A stretch of DNA of 6,667 nucleotides from an uncultured Klebsiella sp. (GTDB lineage Bacteria; Pseudomonadota; Gammaproteobacteria; Enterobacterales; Enterobacteriaceae): positions 1-6,667 of the forward strand of contig CABUCP010000179.1 in NCBI GenBank assembly GCA_902490055.1, read 5' to 3'. The notes below the pieces were generated by a model that was given only the letters and a program-made list of their open reading frames with translations, did no database searches and was not told where the DNA came from. A program made the position numbers and the translations under genes. Each line of letters begins with the position of its first letter. Within the stretch, counting starts at the first letter, position 1. This document shows, piece by piece, positions 1 through 6,097 of this stretch.

Positions 1-1
1 G

Positions 2-757
2 GGATATAATCGGTTAGAGCAGATTATGGACTTCCTGAAAAGCCATAATCTGGTAACGGTCGACCAGCTGGTTACGGCAACGAATGCGTCGCCGGCGACC
101 ATTCGCCGCGATCTGATCAAACTCGATCAGGAAGGGGTGATCAGCCGAACCCACGGCGGCGTGACGCTCAACCGGTTTATCCCCGCCCAGCCGACCACGC
201 TGGAGAAAGCCCAGCGTAGTCCGCAGGAAAAATACGCTATCGCCAGCGCGGCGGCGTCGCTTATCAAGGCCGGCGATGCCATTGTGCTTGATGCCGGCAC
301 CACTATGATCGAGCTGGCGCGACAAATTACCCATCTGCCTCTGCGGGTTATCACCAGCGATCTGCATATCGCGCTGTTTCTGGCTGAATTCAAACAGATT
401 GAAGTCACTATCATCGGCGGGCGCATCGACGATAGCAGCCAGTCATGTATTGGCGAGCACGGGCGGCGACTGCTGCAGAATATCTGGCCCGATCTGGCTT
501 TTTTGAGCTGCAACGGCTGGGATCTGCAAAAGGGTATTACCGCGCCGACGGAAGAGAAAGCGGCGCTGAAGCGCGATCTGATCGCCAACGCCCGGCGGCG
601 GGTCCTGCTGGCGGACAGCTCAAAATACGGCGCCTGGTCGCTATTTAATATTGCGCACCTGGATTCACTGACCGAGATTGTCACCGATGCGCATCTGGCG
701 CCAGAGACCCGCGACGCGCTGCAGGATCTCGCGCCGCGGCTGATCATTGCCGATTAG
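2..757 (+). CDS. DeoR-family transcriptional regulator, 5' end outside window
   Basis: DeoR-family repressors bind DNA through an N-terminal winged helix-turn-helix and release it when the C-terminal domain binds a phosphorylated sugar or similar metabolite. Numbering from the ATG at base 26, the HTH covers about residues 10-46 and contains SPATIRRDL and RTHGG, both family hallmarks. The sensor domain shows DAGTT (89-93), TSDL (110-113), a GG pair (131-132) and ADSSKYG (196-202). The reading frame stays open to base 2 and encodes GYNRLEQI before that ATG. This matches the first helix of relatives such as GlpR, so the true start is probably only a few codons left of the window and ATG 26 is not preferred. 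The gene ends in TAG and is convergent with ptrR. The effector and targets cannot be told from the sequence; the regulated operon is probably to the left. The family call is firm, the specific role unknown. Confidence 0.88.
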   Translation, partial: GYNRLEQIMDFLKSHNLVTVDQLVTATNASPATIRRDLIKLDQEGVISRTHGGVTLNRFIPAQPTTLEKAQRSPQEKYAIASAAASLIKAGDAIVLDAGTTMIELARQITHLPLRVITSDLHIALFLAEFKQIEVTIIGGRIDDSSQSCIGEHGRRLLQNIWPDLAFLSCNGWDLQKGITAPTEEKAALKRDLIANARRRVLLADSSKYGAWSLFNIAHLDSLTEIVTDAHLAPETRDALQDLAPRLIIAD

Positions 758-767
758 CGTTTTCCCC

Positions 768-1646
768 TCACTTCTGGGCCGCCGCCTGGCGGTCTTCGTT
801 CAGTAGCTCAATAAATGCTTCCAGCTGGCGCGTCTTCGCGCCGCGCCGCCATACCAGCCAGGTCGTCAGCCAGCGCCACTCTTCGGCAAGCGGCCAGGCG
901 GAGACCTGCTGATGCCCCGGCATGCTCTCCAGCATACTGCGTGGGATCAGCGCCAGCCCGGCGCCGGCGATCACGCAGGCCAGCATCCCGTGATAAGACT
1001 CCATCTCATGGATCCTGCCTGGCGTTGCGCGGTCGGCGTGAAACCAGCTCTCAAAATGGCGGCGATAGGAACAATTAGCGCGAAACGCGTAGACGTTAGC
1101 GCCGTTGACCTCGCTGGCGCGGCTGACCGGCGGGTGGCCGTAGGGGGCGACGATCATCATCTCTTCCGGGAATACCGGTAGCCCCTCAAGACCGGGATGG
1201 ACCAACGGACCATCGACGAATGCCGCGCTGAGCGCGCCTTCCATCACGCCGTCAATCATGGTGCCGGAAGGACCGGTGGACAACGCCAGGTGGATCTTCG
1301 GGTAGCGCTGGTTGAAATGGGCCAGCGTTGTGGGGATACGCACTGCGGCGGTACTTTCCAGCGAGCCGAGTGAAAACAGCCCCTGCGGTTCATCGCCGGC
1401 GACGACCATTCGCGCTTCATCGACCAGGGCGAGAATTTGCTGGCTGTAGCGCAGAAAGCTATGTCCGGCAGGCGACAGGCGCAGCCGCTGATTCTCACGA
1501 ATGAACAGATCGACGCCGAGGTCGGACTCCAGCTGCCGAATGCGGGTGGTCAGGTTGGAGGGGACGCGATGCACCTTCTGCGCCGCTTGGGTAATACTGC
1601 CGGTGCTGGCGACGGCGTTAAACATCTCGAGCTGGGTCAGGTCCAT
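768..1646 (-). CDS. ptrR: LysR-type transcriptional regulator PtrR (YneJ)
   Basis: This 292-residue LysR-type regulator closely resembles E. coli YneJ, renamed PtrR for its role in putrescine utilisation. As I recall, PtrR acts on the yneIHGF operon and on the small RNA gene fnrS. The N-terminal winged HTH covers about residues 3-60 ([19 protein letters not shown] is the helix-turn-helix core). The effector-binding domain follows from about residue 88 and includes [15 protein letters not shown] and the [16 protein letters not shown] segment, both shared with YneJ. The frame opens at an ATG at 1670, but I chose the ATG at 1646. It gives the YneJ start MDLTQLEMF, and an AAGGAG lies six bases before it (complement of 1653-1658), whereas nothing supports 1670. 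The gene is divergent from sad across 105 bp, the usual arrangement for a LysR regulator and its target. The inducer is not visible; a putrescine-pathway metabolite is a guess. Confidence 0.93.
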   Translation of the reverse strand: MDLTQLEMFNAVASTGSITQAAQKVHRVPSNLTTRIRQLESDLGVDLFIRENQRLRLSPAGHSFLRYSQQILALVDEARMVVAGDEPQGLFSLGSLESTAAVRIPTTLAHFNQRYPKIHLALSTGPSGTMIDGVMEGALSAAFVDGPLVHPGLEGLPVFPEEMMIVAPYGHPPVSRASEVNGANVYAFRANCSYRRHFESWFHADRATPGRIHEMESYHGMLACVIAGAGLALIPRSMLESMPGHQQVSAWPLAEEWRWLTTWLVWRRGAKTRQLEAFIELLNEDRQAAAQK

Positions 1647-1751
1647 AGCATTCTCCTTTTGTGAATGCATTGCTTAATATTATTCATTTTCAATGAACGG
1701 CAGGGTAAGCCACAATAAGGTCAATTCGCAATCAATACAGAGAGAGTAACC
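1647..1751. promoter_or_regulatory. ptrR-sad divergent control region
   Basis: This AT-rich 105-bp stretch between the two start codons must hold promoters in both directions. It contains a LysR-type dyad (1683-1697), an 8-bp palindrome AATGCATT (1664-1671), and three copies of TCAAT (1690, 1721, 1732). A weak sad promoter could be TTTCAA (1688-1693), a 17-bp spacer and CACAAT (1711-1716), which would place the dyad over the -35 element. I do not find a convincing -10/-35 pair for ptrR. The sad ribosome binding site is a modest GAGAG-type purine tract just before 1752. That the region is regulatory is nearly certain from gene orientation; the exact promoter positions are not. Confidence 0.75.
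1683..1697. promoter_or_regulatory. LysR-type operator candidate, TTCAT-N5-ATGAA
   Basis: A perfect 5-bp inverted repeat, TTCAT and ATGAA with five bases between, includes the T-N11-A pattern (T1684, A1696) known for LysR-type binding sites. It sits in the ptrR-sad divergent region, about 40 bp upstream of the ptrR start and 55 bp upstream of sad. This is the best single candidate for the PtrR recognition site. The symmetry is seen directly; binding by PtrR is inferred from position and family. Confidence 0.55.
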
Positions 1752-3137
1752 ATGAATTTATCTGCAACTCACGCGGTTTCCGTAAACCCGACCACAGGTG
1801 AAGTAGTGTCGTCTCTGCCATGGTCGACCGAACAACAGGTTGATTCGGCGATTGCCCTGGCACACCAGGCATACCGCCAGTGGCGTAACGTGACCGTCGC
1901 TGAGCGCGCCGCTGCGCTGCGAAAAGTCGGCAGCGCGATGCGCGCCCGCGGCGAAGAGTTGGCGCAAATGATTAGCCTTGAAATGGGGAAACCTATCGCG
2001 CAGGCGCGCGGCGAAGTCGCAAAATCCGCCAATCTCTGCGACTGGTACGCCGAACACGGTCCGGCAATGCTGGCGACCGAAGCGACCCAGGTAGAAGACA
2101 ATAAGGCAGTCATTGAATATCGCCCGCTGGGGCCGATCCTGGCGGTGATGCCGTGGAACTTCCCGGTCTGGCAGGTGCTGCGCGGAGCGGTGCCGATTCT
2201 ACTCGCCGGGAATAGCTATTTGCTCAAGCATGCGCCGAACGTAATGGGCAGCGCGCAGCTGCTGGGCGAACTGTTTGCTGAGGCGGGTCTACCAGCTGGC
2301 GTCTTTAGCTGGATCAACGCCACAAACGACGGTGTTTCACAAATTATCAATGACGACCGCATTGCGGCGGTAACGGTTACCGGTAGCGTTCGCGCCGGAC
2401 GGGCGATCGGCGCGCAGGCCGGCGCGGCGCTGAAGAAATGCGTGCTGGAGCTGGGAGGTTCCGATCCTTTCATCGTGCTCAACGATGCCGATTTGGATGA
2501 GGCGGTGAAAGCCGCCGTCGCCGGCCGTTATCAGAACAGCGGACAGGTGTGCGCGGCGTCAAAACGCTTTATCGTCGAAGCCGGAATCGCCGCTGCGTTT
2601 ACGCGGAAATTTGTCGCTGCCGTAGAAGCGCTGAAAATGGGCGATCCGCGTGACGAGCAAAACTATATCGGGCCGATGGCGCGTTTCGATCTGCGCGATG
2701 AACTGCATCAACAGGTTGAAGCGACGCTGAAAGAAGGGGCGACGCTGCTGCTTGGCGGTGAAAAAATCGCCGGCGCCGGTAACTACTATGCGCCAACGGT
2801 GCTGGCTAACGTGACTGCGGAAATGACCGGTTTCCGGCAGGAACTGTTTGGCCCGGTCGCCACTATCACCGAAGCCCGCGATGCGGCGCATGCGCTTGAA
2901 CTGGCCAACGATAGCGAGTTTGGTCTTTCCGCTACCGTGTTTACAACAAGCGTTGATGAAGCTGAGCGTTTCTCGCGCGGCCTGGAGTGCGGTGGGGTGT
3001 TTATCAACGGCTACAGCGCCAGCGATGCCCGCGTGGCCTTCGGCGGCGTTAAAAAGAGCGGTTTTGGTCGCGAACTGTCGCATTTCGGCCTGCATGAATT
3101 CTGCAACATTCAGACCGTGTGGAAAGACCGTCGCTAA
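1752..3137 (+). CDS. sad: succinate-semialdehyde dehydrogenase Sad (YneI)
   Basis: Sad oxidises succinate semialdehyde to succinate in the cytoplasm using NAD+ (NADP+ less well in E. coli), the last step in feeding putrescine and GABA carbon into the TCA cycle. At 461 residues it is about the length of E. coli Sad (462) and aligns along its whole length, including the C-terminal QTVWKDR. Aldehyde dehydrogenase signatures are intact: MPWNF with the oxyanion Asn136, cofactor-pocket Lys159, TVTGSVRAG (208-216), general base Glu233 in LELGGSDP, nucleophile Cys267 in SGQVCAA, and ELFGP (364-368). The ATG at 1752 follows an AGAGAG tract and gives the family N-terminus. It is the first gene of the rightward cluster, divergent from ptrR. 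The GabD-type enzyme is the main alternative, but the shorter length and the ptrR/glsB neighbourhood favour Sad. Confidence 0.96.
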   Translation: MNLSATHAVSVNPTTGEVVSSLPWSTEQQVDSAIALAHQAYRQWRNVTVAERAAALRKVGSAMRARGEELAQMISLEMGKPIAQARGEVAKSANLCDWYAEHGPAMLATEATQVEDNKAVIEYRPLGPILAVMPWNFPVWQVLRGAVPILLAGNSYLLKHAPNVMGSAQLLGELFAEAGLPAGVFSWINATNDGVSQIINDDRIAAVTVTGSVRAGRAIGAQAGAALKKCVLELGGSDPFIVLNDADLDEAVKAAVAGRYQNSGQVCAASKRFIVEAGIAAAFTRKFVAAVEALKMGDPRDEQNYIGPMARFDLRDELHQQVEATLKEGATLLLGGEKIAGAGNYYAPTVLANVTAEMTGFRQELFGPVATITEARDAAHALELANDSEFGLSATVFTTSVDEAERFSRGLECGGVFINGYSASDARVAFGGVKKSGFGRELSHFGLHEFCNIQTVWKDRR

Positions 3138-3149
3138 TCGACGTTAGCG
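3132..3149 (+). repeat. inverted repeat CGCTAA-N6-TTAGCG over the sad stop codon
   Basis: A perfect 6-bp inverted repeat has the sad TAA stop (3135-3137) inside its left arm. In RNA it could form a small stem with a six-base loop. No run of T follows, so it is not a standard intrinsic terminator. It could slow 3' exonucleases or mark a processing point between sad and glsB. The symmetry is visible; any role is speculation. Confidence 0.45.
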
Positions 3150-3150
3150 C

Positions 3151-3180
3151 CTGACGACCGTCGCCGCGCTCTGCTATACT
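3151..3180 (+). promoter_or_regulatory. glsB promoter candidate with extended -10
   Basis: TATACT (3175-3180) matches the sigma-70 -10 consensus at five of six positions and is preceded by TG at 3172-3173, giving an extended -10 (TGCTATACT). CTGACG (3151-3156) is a four-of-six -35 at 18-bp spacing. Transcription would begin near 3186-3188, about 30 bases before the glsB start. This suggests glsB can be transcribed independently of sad. Extended -10 promoters tolerate a weak -35, so the call rests mainly on the -10 element. Confidence 0.62.
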
Positions 3181-3206
3181 CGCCCCCCGAATTTCGACGG
3201 TGGGCG
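3181..3206 (+). other. GC-rich hairpin abutting the glsB ribosome binding site
   Basis: CGCCC (3181-3185) pairs with GGGCG (3202-3206). After one C-T mismatch, CCG (3187-3189) pairs with CGG (3198-3200), leaving an eight-base loop. The stem ends exactly one base before the AGGAG Shine-Dalgarno site (3207-3211). No T-run follows, so it is not a terminator. A transcript reading through from sad would carry the whole hairpin, whereas one starting near 3187 would lack most of the left arm. The fold is seen by eye; its stability was not computed. Confidence 0.5.
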
Positions 3207-3217
3207 AGGAGCCGAGT

Positions 3218-4144
3218 GTGGCGACGGTTATTAATAATGCAATGCTGGATGCCGTTCTGGCAGAAATCAGGCCGCTGATTGGACGCGGCAAGGTAGCGGA
3301 CTATATTCCGGCGCTGGCGCGGGTCAGCGGCGATAAGCTTGGCGTGGCCATCTGTACGGTCGACGGCCAGCACTATAGCGCCGGCGATGCCCACGAACGT
3401 TTCTCGATTCAATCTATCTCAAAGGTGTTGAGTCTGGTGGTGGCGATGAACCATTATCAGGAAGAGGAGATCTGGCAGCGCGTCGGTAAAGATCCTTCCG
3501 GACAGCCCTTCAACTCTTTACTACAGCTGGAAATCGAGCAGGGAAAACCGCGTAATCCGTTCATTAACGCCGGGGCGCTGGTGGTCTGCGACATGTTGCA
3601 AAGCCGCCTGAGCGCGCCGCGCCAGCGGATGCTGGAGATCGTCCGCCGCCTGAGCGGGGTTGACGATATAGCCTACGATCCGGTGGTGGCGCGTTCCGAA
3701 TTTGAACACTCCGCGCGTAATGCGGCCATCGCCTGGCTGATGAAGTCGTTCGGCAACTTCCACAACGATGTCGCCACGGTGCTGCAAAACTACTTCCATT
3801 ATTGCTCGCTGGAAATGAGCTGCGTCGAACTGGCGCGGACCTTCCTGTTCCTTGCCGATCGCGGGGTGGCGCCGCATCTGTCAAACCCGGTGATCGCGCC
3901 GATTCAGTCGCGGCAGGTGAATGCCTTGATGATGACCAGCGGTATGTACCAGAACGCCGGCGAGTTTGCCTGGCGCGTTGGGCTGCCGGCTAAATCCGGC
4001 GTTGGCGGCGGTATTGTAGCGATCGTGCCGCAGGAGATGGCGATCGCGGTATGGAGCCCGGAACTTGATGACGCCGGGAACTCGCTGGCGGGTATCGCCT
4101 TGCTGGAAAAACTGACGCAACGTTTAGGGAGGTCGGTATTCTGA
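3218..4144 (+). CDS. glsB: glutaminase GlsB (YneH)
   Basis: GlsB hydrolyses L-glutamine to L-glutamate and ammonia in the cytoplasm; it belongs to the serine-dependent, beta-lactamase-like glutaminase family. I start it at GTG 3218 because AGGAG lies six bases upstream and the product is then 308 residues, the E. coli length. The numbering also falls into register with known active-site residues: Ser66 and Lys69 of the SxxK motif (SISK), Asn117 in FINAGA, Glu161 and Asn168 in EFEHSARN, Tyr192, Tyr244, and Val262 in the KSGVGGG turn. A GTG at 3200 is in frame but has no ribosome binding site of its own and would add six residues (MGEEPS) absent from E. coli. The gene lies 80 bp after sad with its own probable promoter and overlaps yneG by one base. 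All visible catalytic residues are present. Confidence 0.96.
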   Translation: MATVINNAMLDAVLAEIRPLIGRGKVADYIPALARVSGDKLGVAICTVDGQHYSAGDAHERFSIQSISKVLSLVVAMNHYQEEEIWQRVGKDPSGQPFNSLLQLEIEQGKPRNPFINAGALVVCDMLQSRLSAPRQRMLEIVRRLSGVDDIAYDPVVARSEFEHSARNAAIAWLMKSFGNFHNDVATVLQNYFHYCSLEMSCVELARTFLFLADRGVAPHLSNPVIAPIQSRQVNALMMTSGMYQNAGEFAWRVGLPAKSGVGGGIVAIVPQEMAIAVWSPELDDAGNSLAGIALLEKLTQRLGRSVF

Positions 4145-4512
4145 TGTCCTCGATGGAAAATTTGTTCGCCCGTCTCGGGCGTTCAACGTTCCGCTCGCGC
4201 TTTCACCTTGGCGCGAAAGAGCGGCAGTATTGTTACGATAAAGGACCGGACGTTATCGATAGCCACGCGGCGGACTTTATCGCCAAACGGCTGGCGCCGG
4301 CTGATATTGCGAATGACGGTAAGCAGACGCCGATGCGCGGACATCCGGTGTTTATCGCCCAGCATGCGACGGCGACCTGCTGTCGCGGCTGCCTTGAGAA
4401 GTGGCATGCTATCCCGCGCGGGCGGGCAATGAGCGGCGATGAACAGCGCTACGTGGTGCAGGTTATTCACCACTGGCTGGTGGTTGAAATGAACGCGGGT
4501 AATATGCGTTAA
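4144..4512 (+). CDS. yneG: DUF4186 family protein YneG, function unknown
   Basis: This 122-residue protein resembles E. coli YneG (DUF4186), which has no established function that I know of. It has no signal peptide or membrane segment and is probably cytosolic. The central block is the most striking part: DGKQTPMRGHPVFIAQ (58-73) followed by HATATCCRGCLEKWH (74-88). That gives His67, His74, Cys79, Cys80, Cys83 and His88 within 22 residues, a plausible metal or Fe-S binding cluster. The start ATG shares its A with the TGA of glsB (TGATG), so translation is probably coupled to glsB. A GGGAGG at 4127-4132 is 11 bases upstream. An ATG at 4153 is possible but farther from that site. The coupling suggests a job tied to glutaminase, which is inference. 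Confidence 0.9.
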   Translation: MSSMENLFARLGRSTFRSRFHLGAKERQYCYDKGPDVIDSHAADFIAKRLAPADIANDGKQTPMRGHPVFIAQHATATCCRGCLEKWHAIPRGRAMSGDEQRYVVQVIHHWLVVEMNAGNMR

Positions 4513-4522
4513 CATATAACGC
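4506..4522 (+). repeat. inverted repeat GCGTTA-N5-TAACGC over the yneG stop codon
   Basis: A perfect 6-bp inverted repeat whose left arm runs into the yneG TAA stop (4510-4512). The potential stem has a five-base loop and is not followed by a T-run, so it is not a clear terminator. It mirrors the situation at the sad stop codon. A role in 3' end stability or partial termination before dgcF is possible but unproven. Confidence 0.42.
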
Positions 4523-4560
4523 TTAGCCCTGACAGTATGCCTAACAAATTATTTACATAA

Positions 4561-4579
4561 TAATTGCCTGAAACAATTA
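4561..4579. repeat. inverted repeat TAATTG-N7-CAATTA upstream of dgcF
   Basis: A perfect 6-bp inverted repeat ends 16 bases before the dgcF start, in an AT-rich 83-bp gap (4513-4595) that contrasts with the GC-rich genes on both sides. TTTACA (4552-4557) is a good -35 hexamer but has no acceptable -10 at 16-18 bp. GATAAT (4584-4589) is a good -10 hexamer but lies too close to the start codon to be useful. The repeat may be a protein-binding site or a weak stem near the poor dgcF ribosome binding site. The gap probably holds an internal promoter that I cannot place. Confidence 0.35.
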
Positions 4580-4595
4580 GACGGATAATTACTGA

Positions 4596-6017
4596 ATGTC
4601 TTCACTGTCGATTCGGTCATTCACGCTGTTTCGCGAGGATCAACCCGTGCGCGATGCGCTGGTGTTATTCACGCTGACGATCTTACTGCATTTCCTGGGC
4701 GCGATGCTGCGTCTGGTGCAGGAGCTCTCGTTTTTTTGGCCGCTCAACGCCGTTATGGCGGGTATTTTCGCACGCTACGTTTGGCTTAATCGCAGCTATT
4801 TTTACGCCGTCTGTTTTGCCGCGATGCTGGTTTATGACGGCCTGACCTCCCGATGGGGGATGGGCTTCGCGTCGCTGCTGATTAACTTCTCGAATATTGT
4901 CTTTATCGTGATTCTGGCGCAGCTGGTGCTGTGGGATAAACGCCGCGCGGATTCTATGCCGGGGCCGATTAACGCCCTCAATCTGTTTTGTTATTGCCTG
5001 CTGGCGGCGCTGGTCTGCGCGGCGGTGGGCGCGCTGGGCTCCGTTGACGTTGAACGCGCGACCTTTATTCCTCAGCTCGCCGACTGGTTTAGCGAGCAGT
5101 TCTCAACCGCGGTGCTGATCCTACCCTTTATTCTGACCCTGACGCTGCCTTCGGTGCTGGGGCGTTTTCGTTTCAGCCAGCTGTTACCGGTGATTGCGCT
5201 GGTGCTGTCGGTTGCGCTTGGCGTTGCGGTAGGCGGCGCAGGAAGTCTGACCTTCCCGCTGCCGGCGCTGATCTGGTGCGCTATCCGTTATCCGCTGCCG
5301 CTGACCTGTCTACTGACCTTCATTACCGGCATTAGCGAAATTTTGCTGGTGGCGAACTCATTAATTCATCTGTCGCCGGATGCGCGTCCGCAGCCGTGGC
5401 AGCTATTCTCTACCCGTCTCGGGATGGCGGCGATGCTGATTAGCCCGGTGATTGTCGCCACCAGCGTTGAAGCCATCAATAATCTGGTGAAACAACTGGC
5501 GCTGCGCGCCGATTTTGATTTCCAGACGCGCGTCTATTCTCGCTCCGGTTTGGGCGAGGCGCTGAAACGCCAGGCGCCGCAGTCGGATAAGTTGCTGTCG
5601 GTGATGGTGCTGGATATCGATGGCTTTAAGCGAGTGAACGACTCCTGGGGTCACGAGTGCGGTGACTGTATCCTGGCGCAGTTTGCCCAGCGGGTACGTG
5701 AGCTGGCTGGCGATGATGGCATGGTGGCGCGCATCGGCGGCGAAGAGTTTGCCGTTGCCGCGCGGGTTGCCAGCGCACAGGAAGCGCATCTGCTGGCGGA
5801 GAAAATTCGCCAGGGCATTGAGTCCGAAACGTTTAACTGGGGACCGCAACGTATTCGCCTGACGGTGAGTCTCGGCCTGCAGTGTCGGGAAGTTGGTGCA
5901 GAGCGAATTAACGAACTTTTCAATCAACTGTTAATGGAAGCAGACGATCTGCTGGTGAGCGCCAAACAGGCCGGGCGCAATCGTATTTGCGTGCAGGATC
6001 TGCCGGCGGGCGTGTAA
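4596..6017 (+). CDS. dgcF: membrane diguanylate cyclase DgcF (YneF)
   Basis: DgcF is expected to condense two GTP into cyclic di-GMP, the messenger that favours biofilm over motility. About residues 20-290 form an integral-membrane sensor with roughly eight or more hydrophobic segments, MASE1-like. The GGDEF domain runs from about 305 to 466. It shows the metal-binding DIDGFKRVNDSWGH (340-353) with Asp340 and the active-site GGEEF (381-385), so catalysis looks intact. The positions where an inhibitory I-site RxxD would lie (372-375) read GDDG, so product inhibition by that site is absent. Length is 473 residues, near E. coli YneF. The ATG at 4596 has only a weak GGA upstream, which suggests low translation. 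It ends with tandem stops TAATAA. It follows yneG by 83 bp, the same order as E. coli yneIHGF. Confidence 0.93.
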   Translation: MSSLSIRSFTLFREDQPVRDALVLFTLTILLHFLGAMLRLVQELSFFWPLNAVMAGIFARYVWLNRSYFYAVCFAAMLVYDGLTSRWGMGFASLLINFSNIVFIVILAQLVLWDKRRADSMPGPINALNLFCYCLLAALVCAAVGALGSVDVERATFIPQLADWFSEQFSTAVLILPFILTLTLPSVLGRFRFSQLLPVIALVLSVALGVAVGGAGSLTFPLPALIWCAIRYPLPLTCLLTFITGISEILLVANSLIHLSPDARPQPWQLFSTRLGMAAMLISPVIVATSVEAINNLVKQLALRADFDFQTRVYSRSGLGEALKRQAPQSDKLLSVMVLDIDGFKRVNDSWGHECGDCILAQFAQRVRELAGDDGMVARIGGEEFAVAARVASAQEAHLLAEKIRQGIESETFNWGPQRIRLTVSLGLQCREVGAERINELFNQLLMEADDLLVSAKQAGRNRICVQDLPAGV

Positions 6018-6042
6018 TAAGAAAAAACGATGTCTTTTTTGC

Positions 6043-6071
6043 TTGAGTTAAATTTCTGTTAAAAACATAGT
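6043..6071 (+). promoter_or_regulatory. candidate promoter for the GNAT gene
   Basis: TTGAGT (6043-6048) and CATAGT (6066-6071) each match four of six consensus bases for sigma-70 -35 and -10 elements, at the optimal 17-bp spacing. Transcription would begin near 6078, leaving a leader of about 20 bases that contains AGGGAG. It lies in an AT-rich 80-bp gap after the tandem dgcF stops. The spacing and position are persuasive; the hexamers are only moderate. Confidence 0.48.
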
Positions 6072-6097
6072 GATGTGGTCATTATCAGGGAGCACCC

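Noticed and set aside
26..28. ATG 26 as the true start of the DeoR-family gene.
   Set aside because: It would cut off the first helix of the winged HTH; the frame is open to the window edge and encodes family-like residues upstream.
127..747. 206-codon open frame on the - strand opposite the DeoR gene, and similar long antisense frames at 2559-3095 and 5403-5927.
   Set aside because: They lie opposite well-supported genes in GC-rich DNA, show no recognisable domain, and have low-complexity Ser/Ala/Arg-rich translations typical of shadow frames.
737..763. Possible terminator: CGGC-N8-GCCG stem followed by TTTT after the DeoR gene.
   Set aside because: The stem is only 4 bp and the T-run is short and separated from it by seven bases.
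1647..1670. N-terminal extension of PtrR from an ATG at 1670 (300 residues).
   Set aside because: The ATG at 1646 has AAGGAG six bases upstream and gives the E. coli YneJ N-terminus; the extension would be encoded across that ribosome binding site.
3126..3164. 9-bp direct repeat GACCGTCGC at 3126-3134 and 3156-3164.
   Set aside because: Two short GC-rich copies, one inside sad; no sign of a mobile-element target duplication or a repeat array.
3200..3217. GlsB start at GTG 3200 (314 residues).
   Set aside because: The added MGEEPS is encoded across the AGGAG site, and the 308-residue form from 3218 puts all active-site residues in the E. coli numbering.
6019..6045. A-rich/T-rich symmetry after dgcF that could be a terminator.
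   Set aside because: The pairing is almost entirely A-T with mismatches and lacks a GC stem, so a stable hairpin is unlikely.
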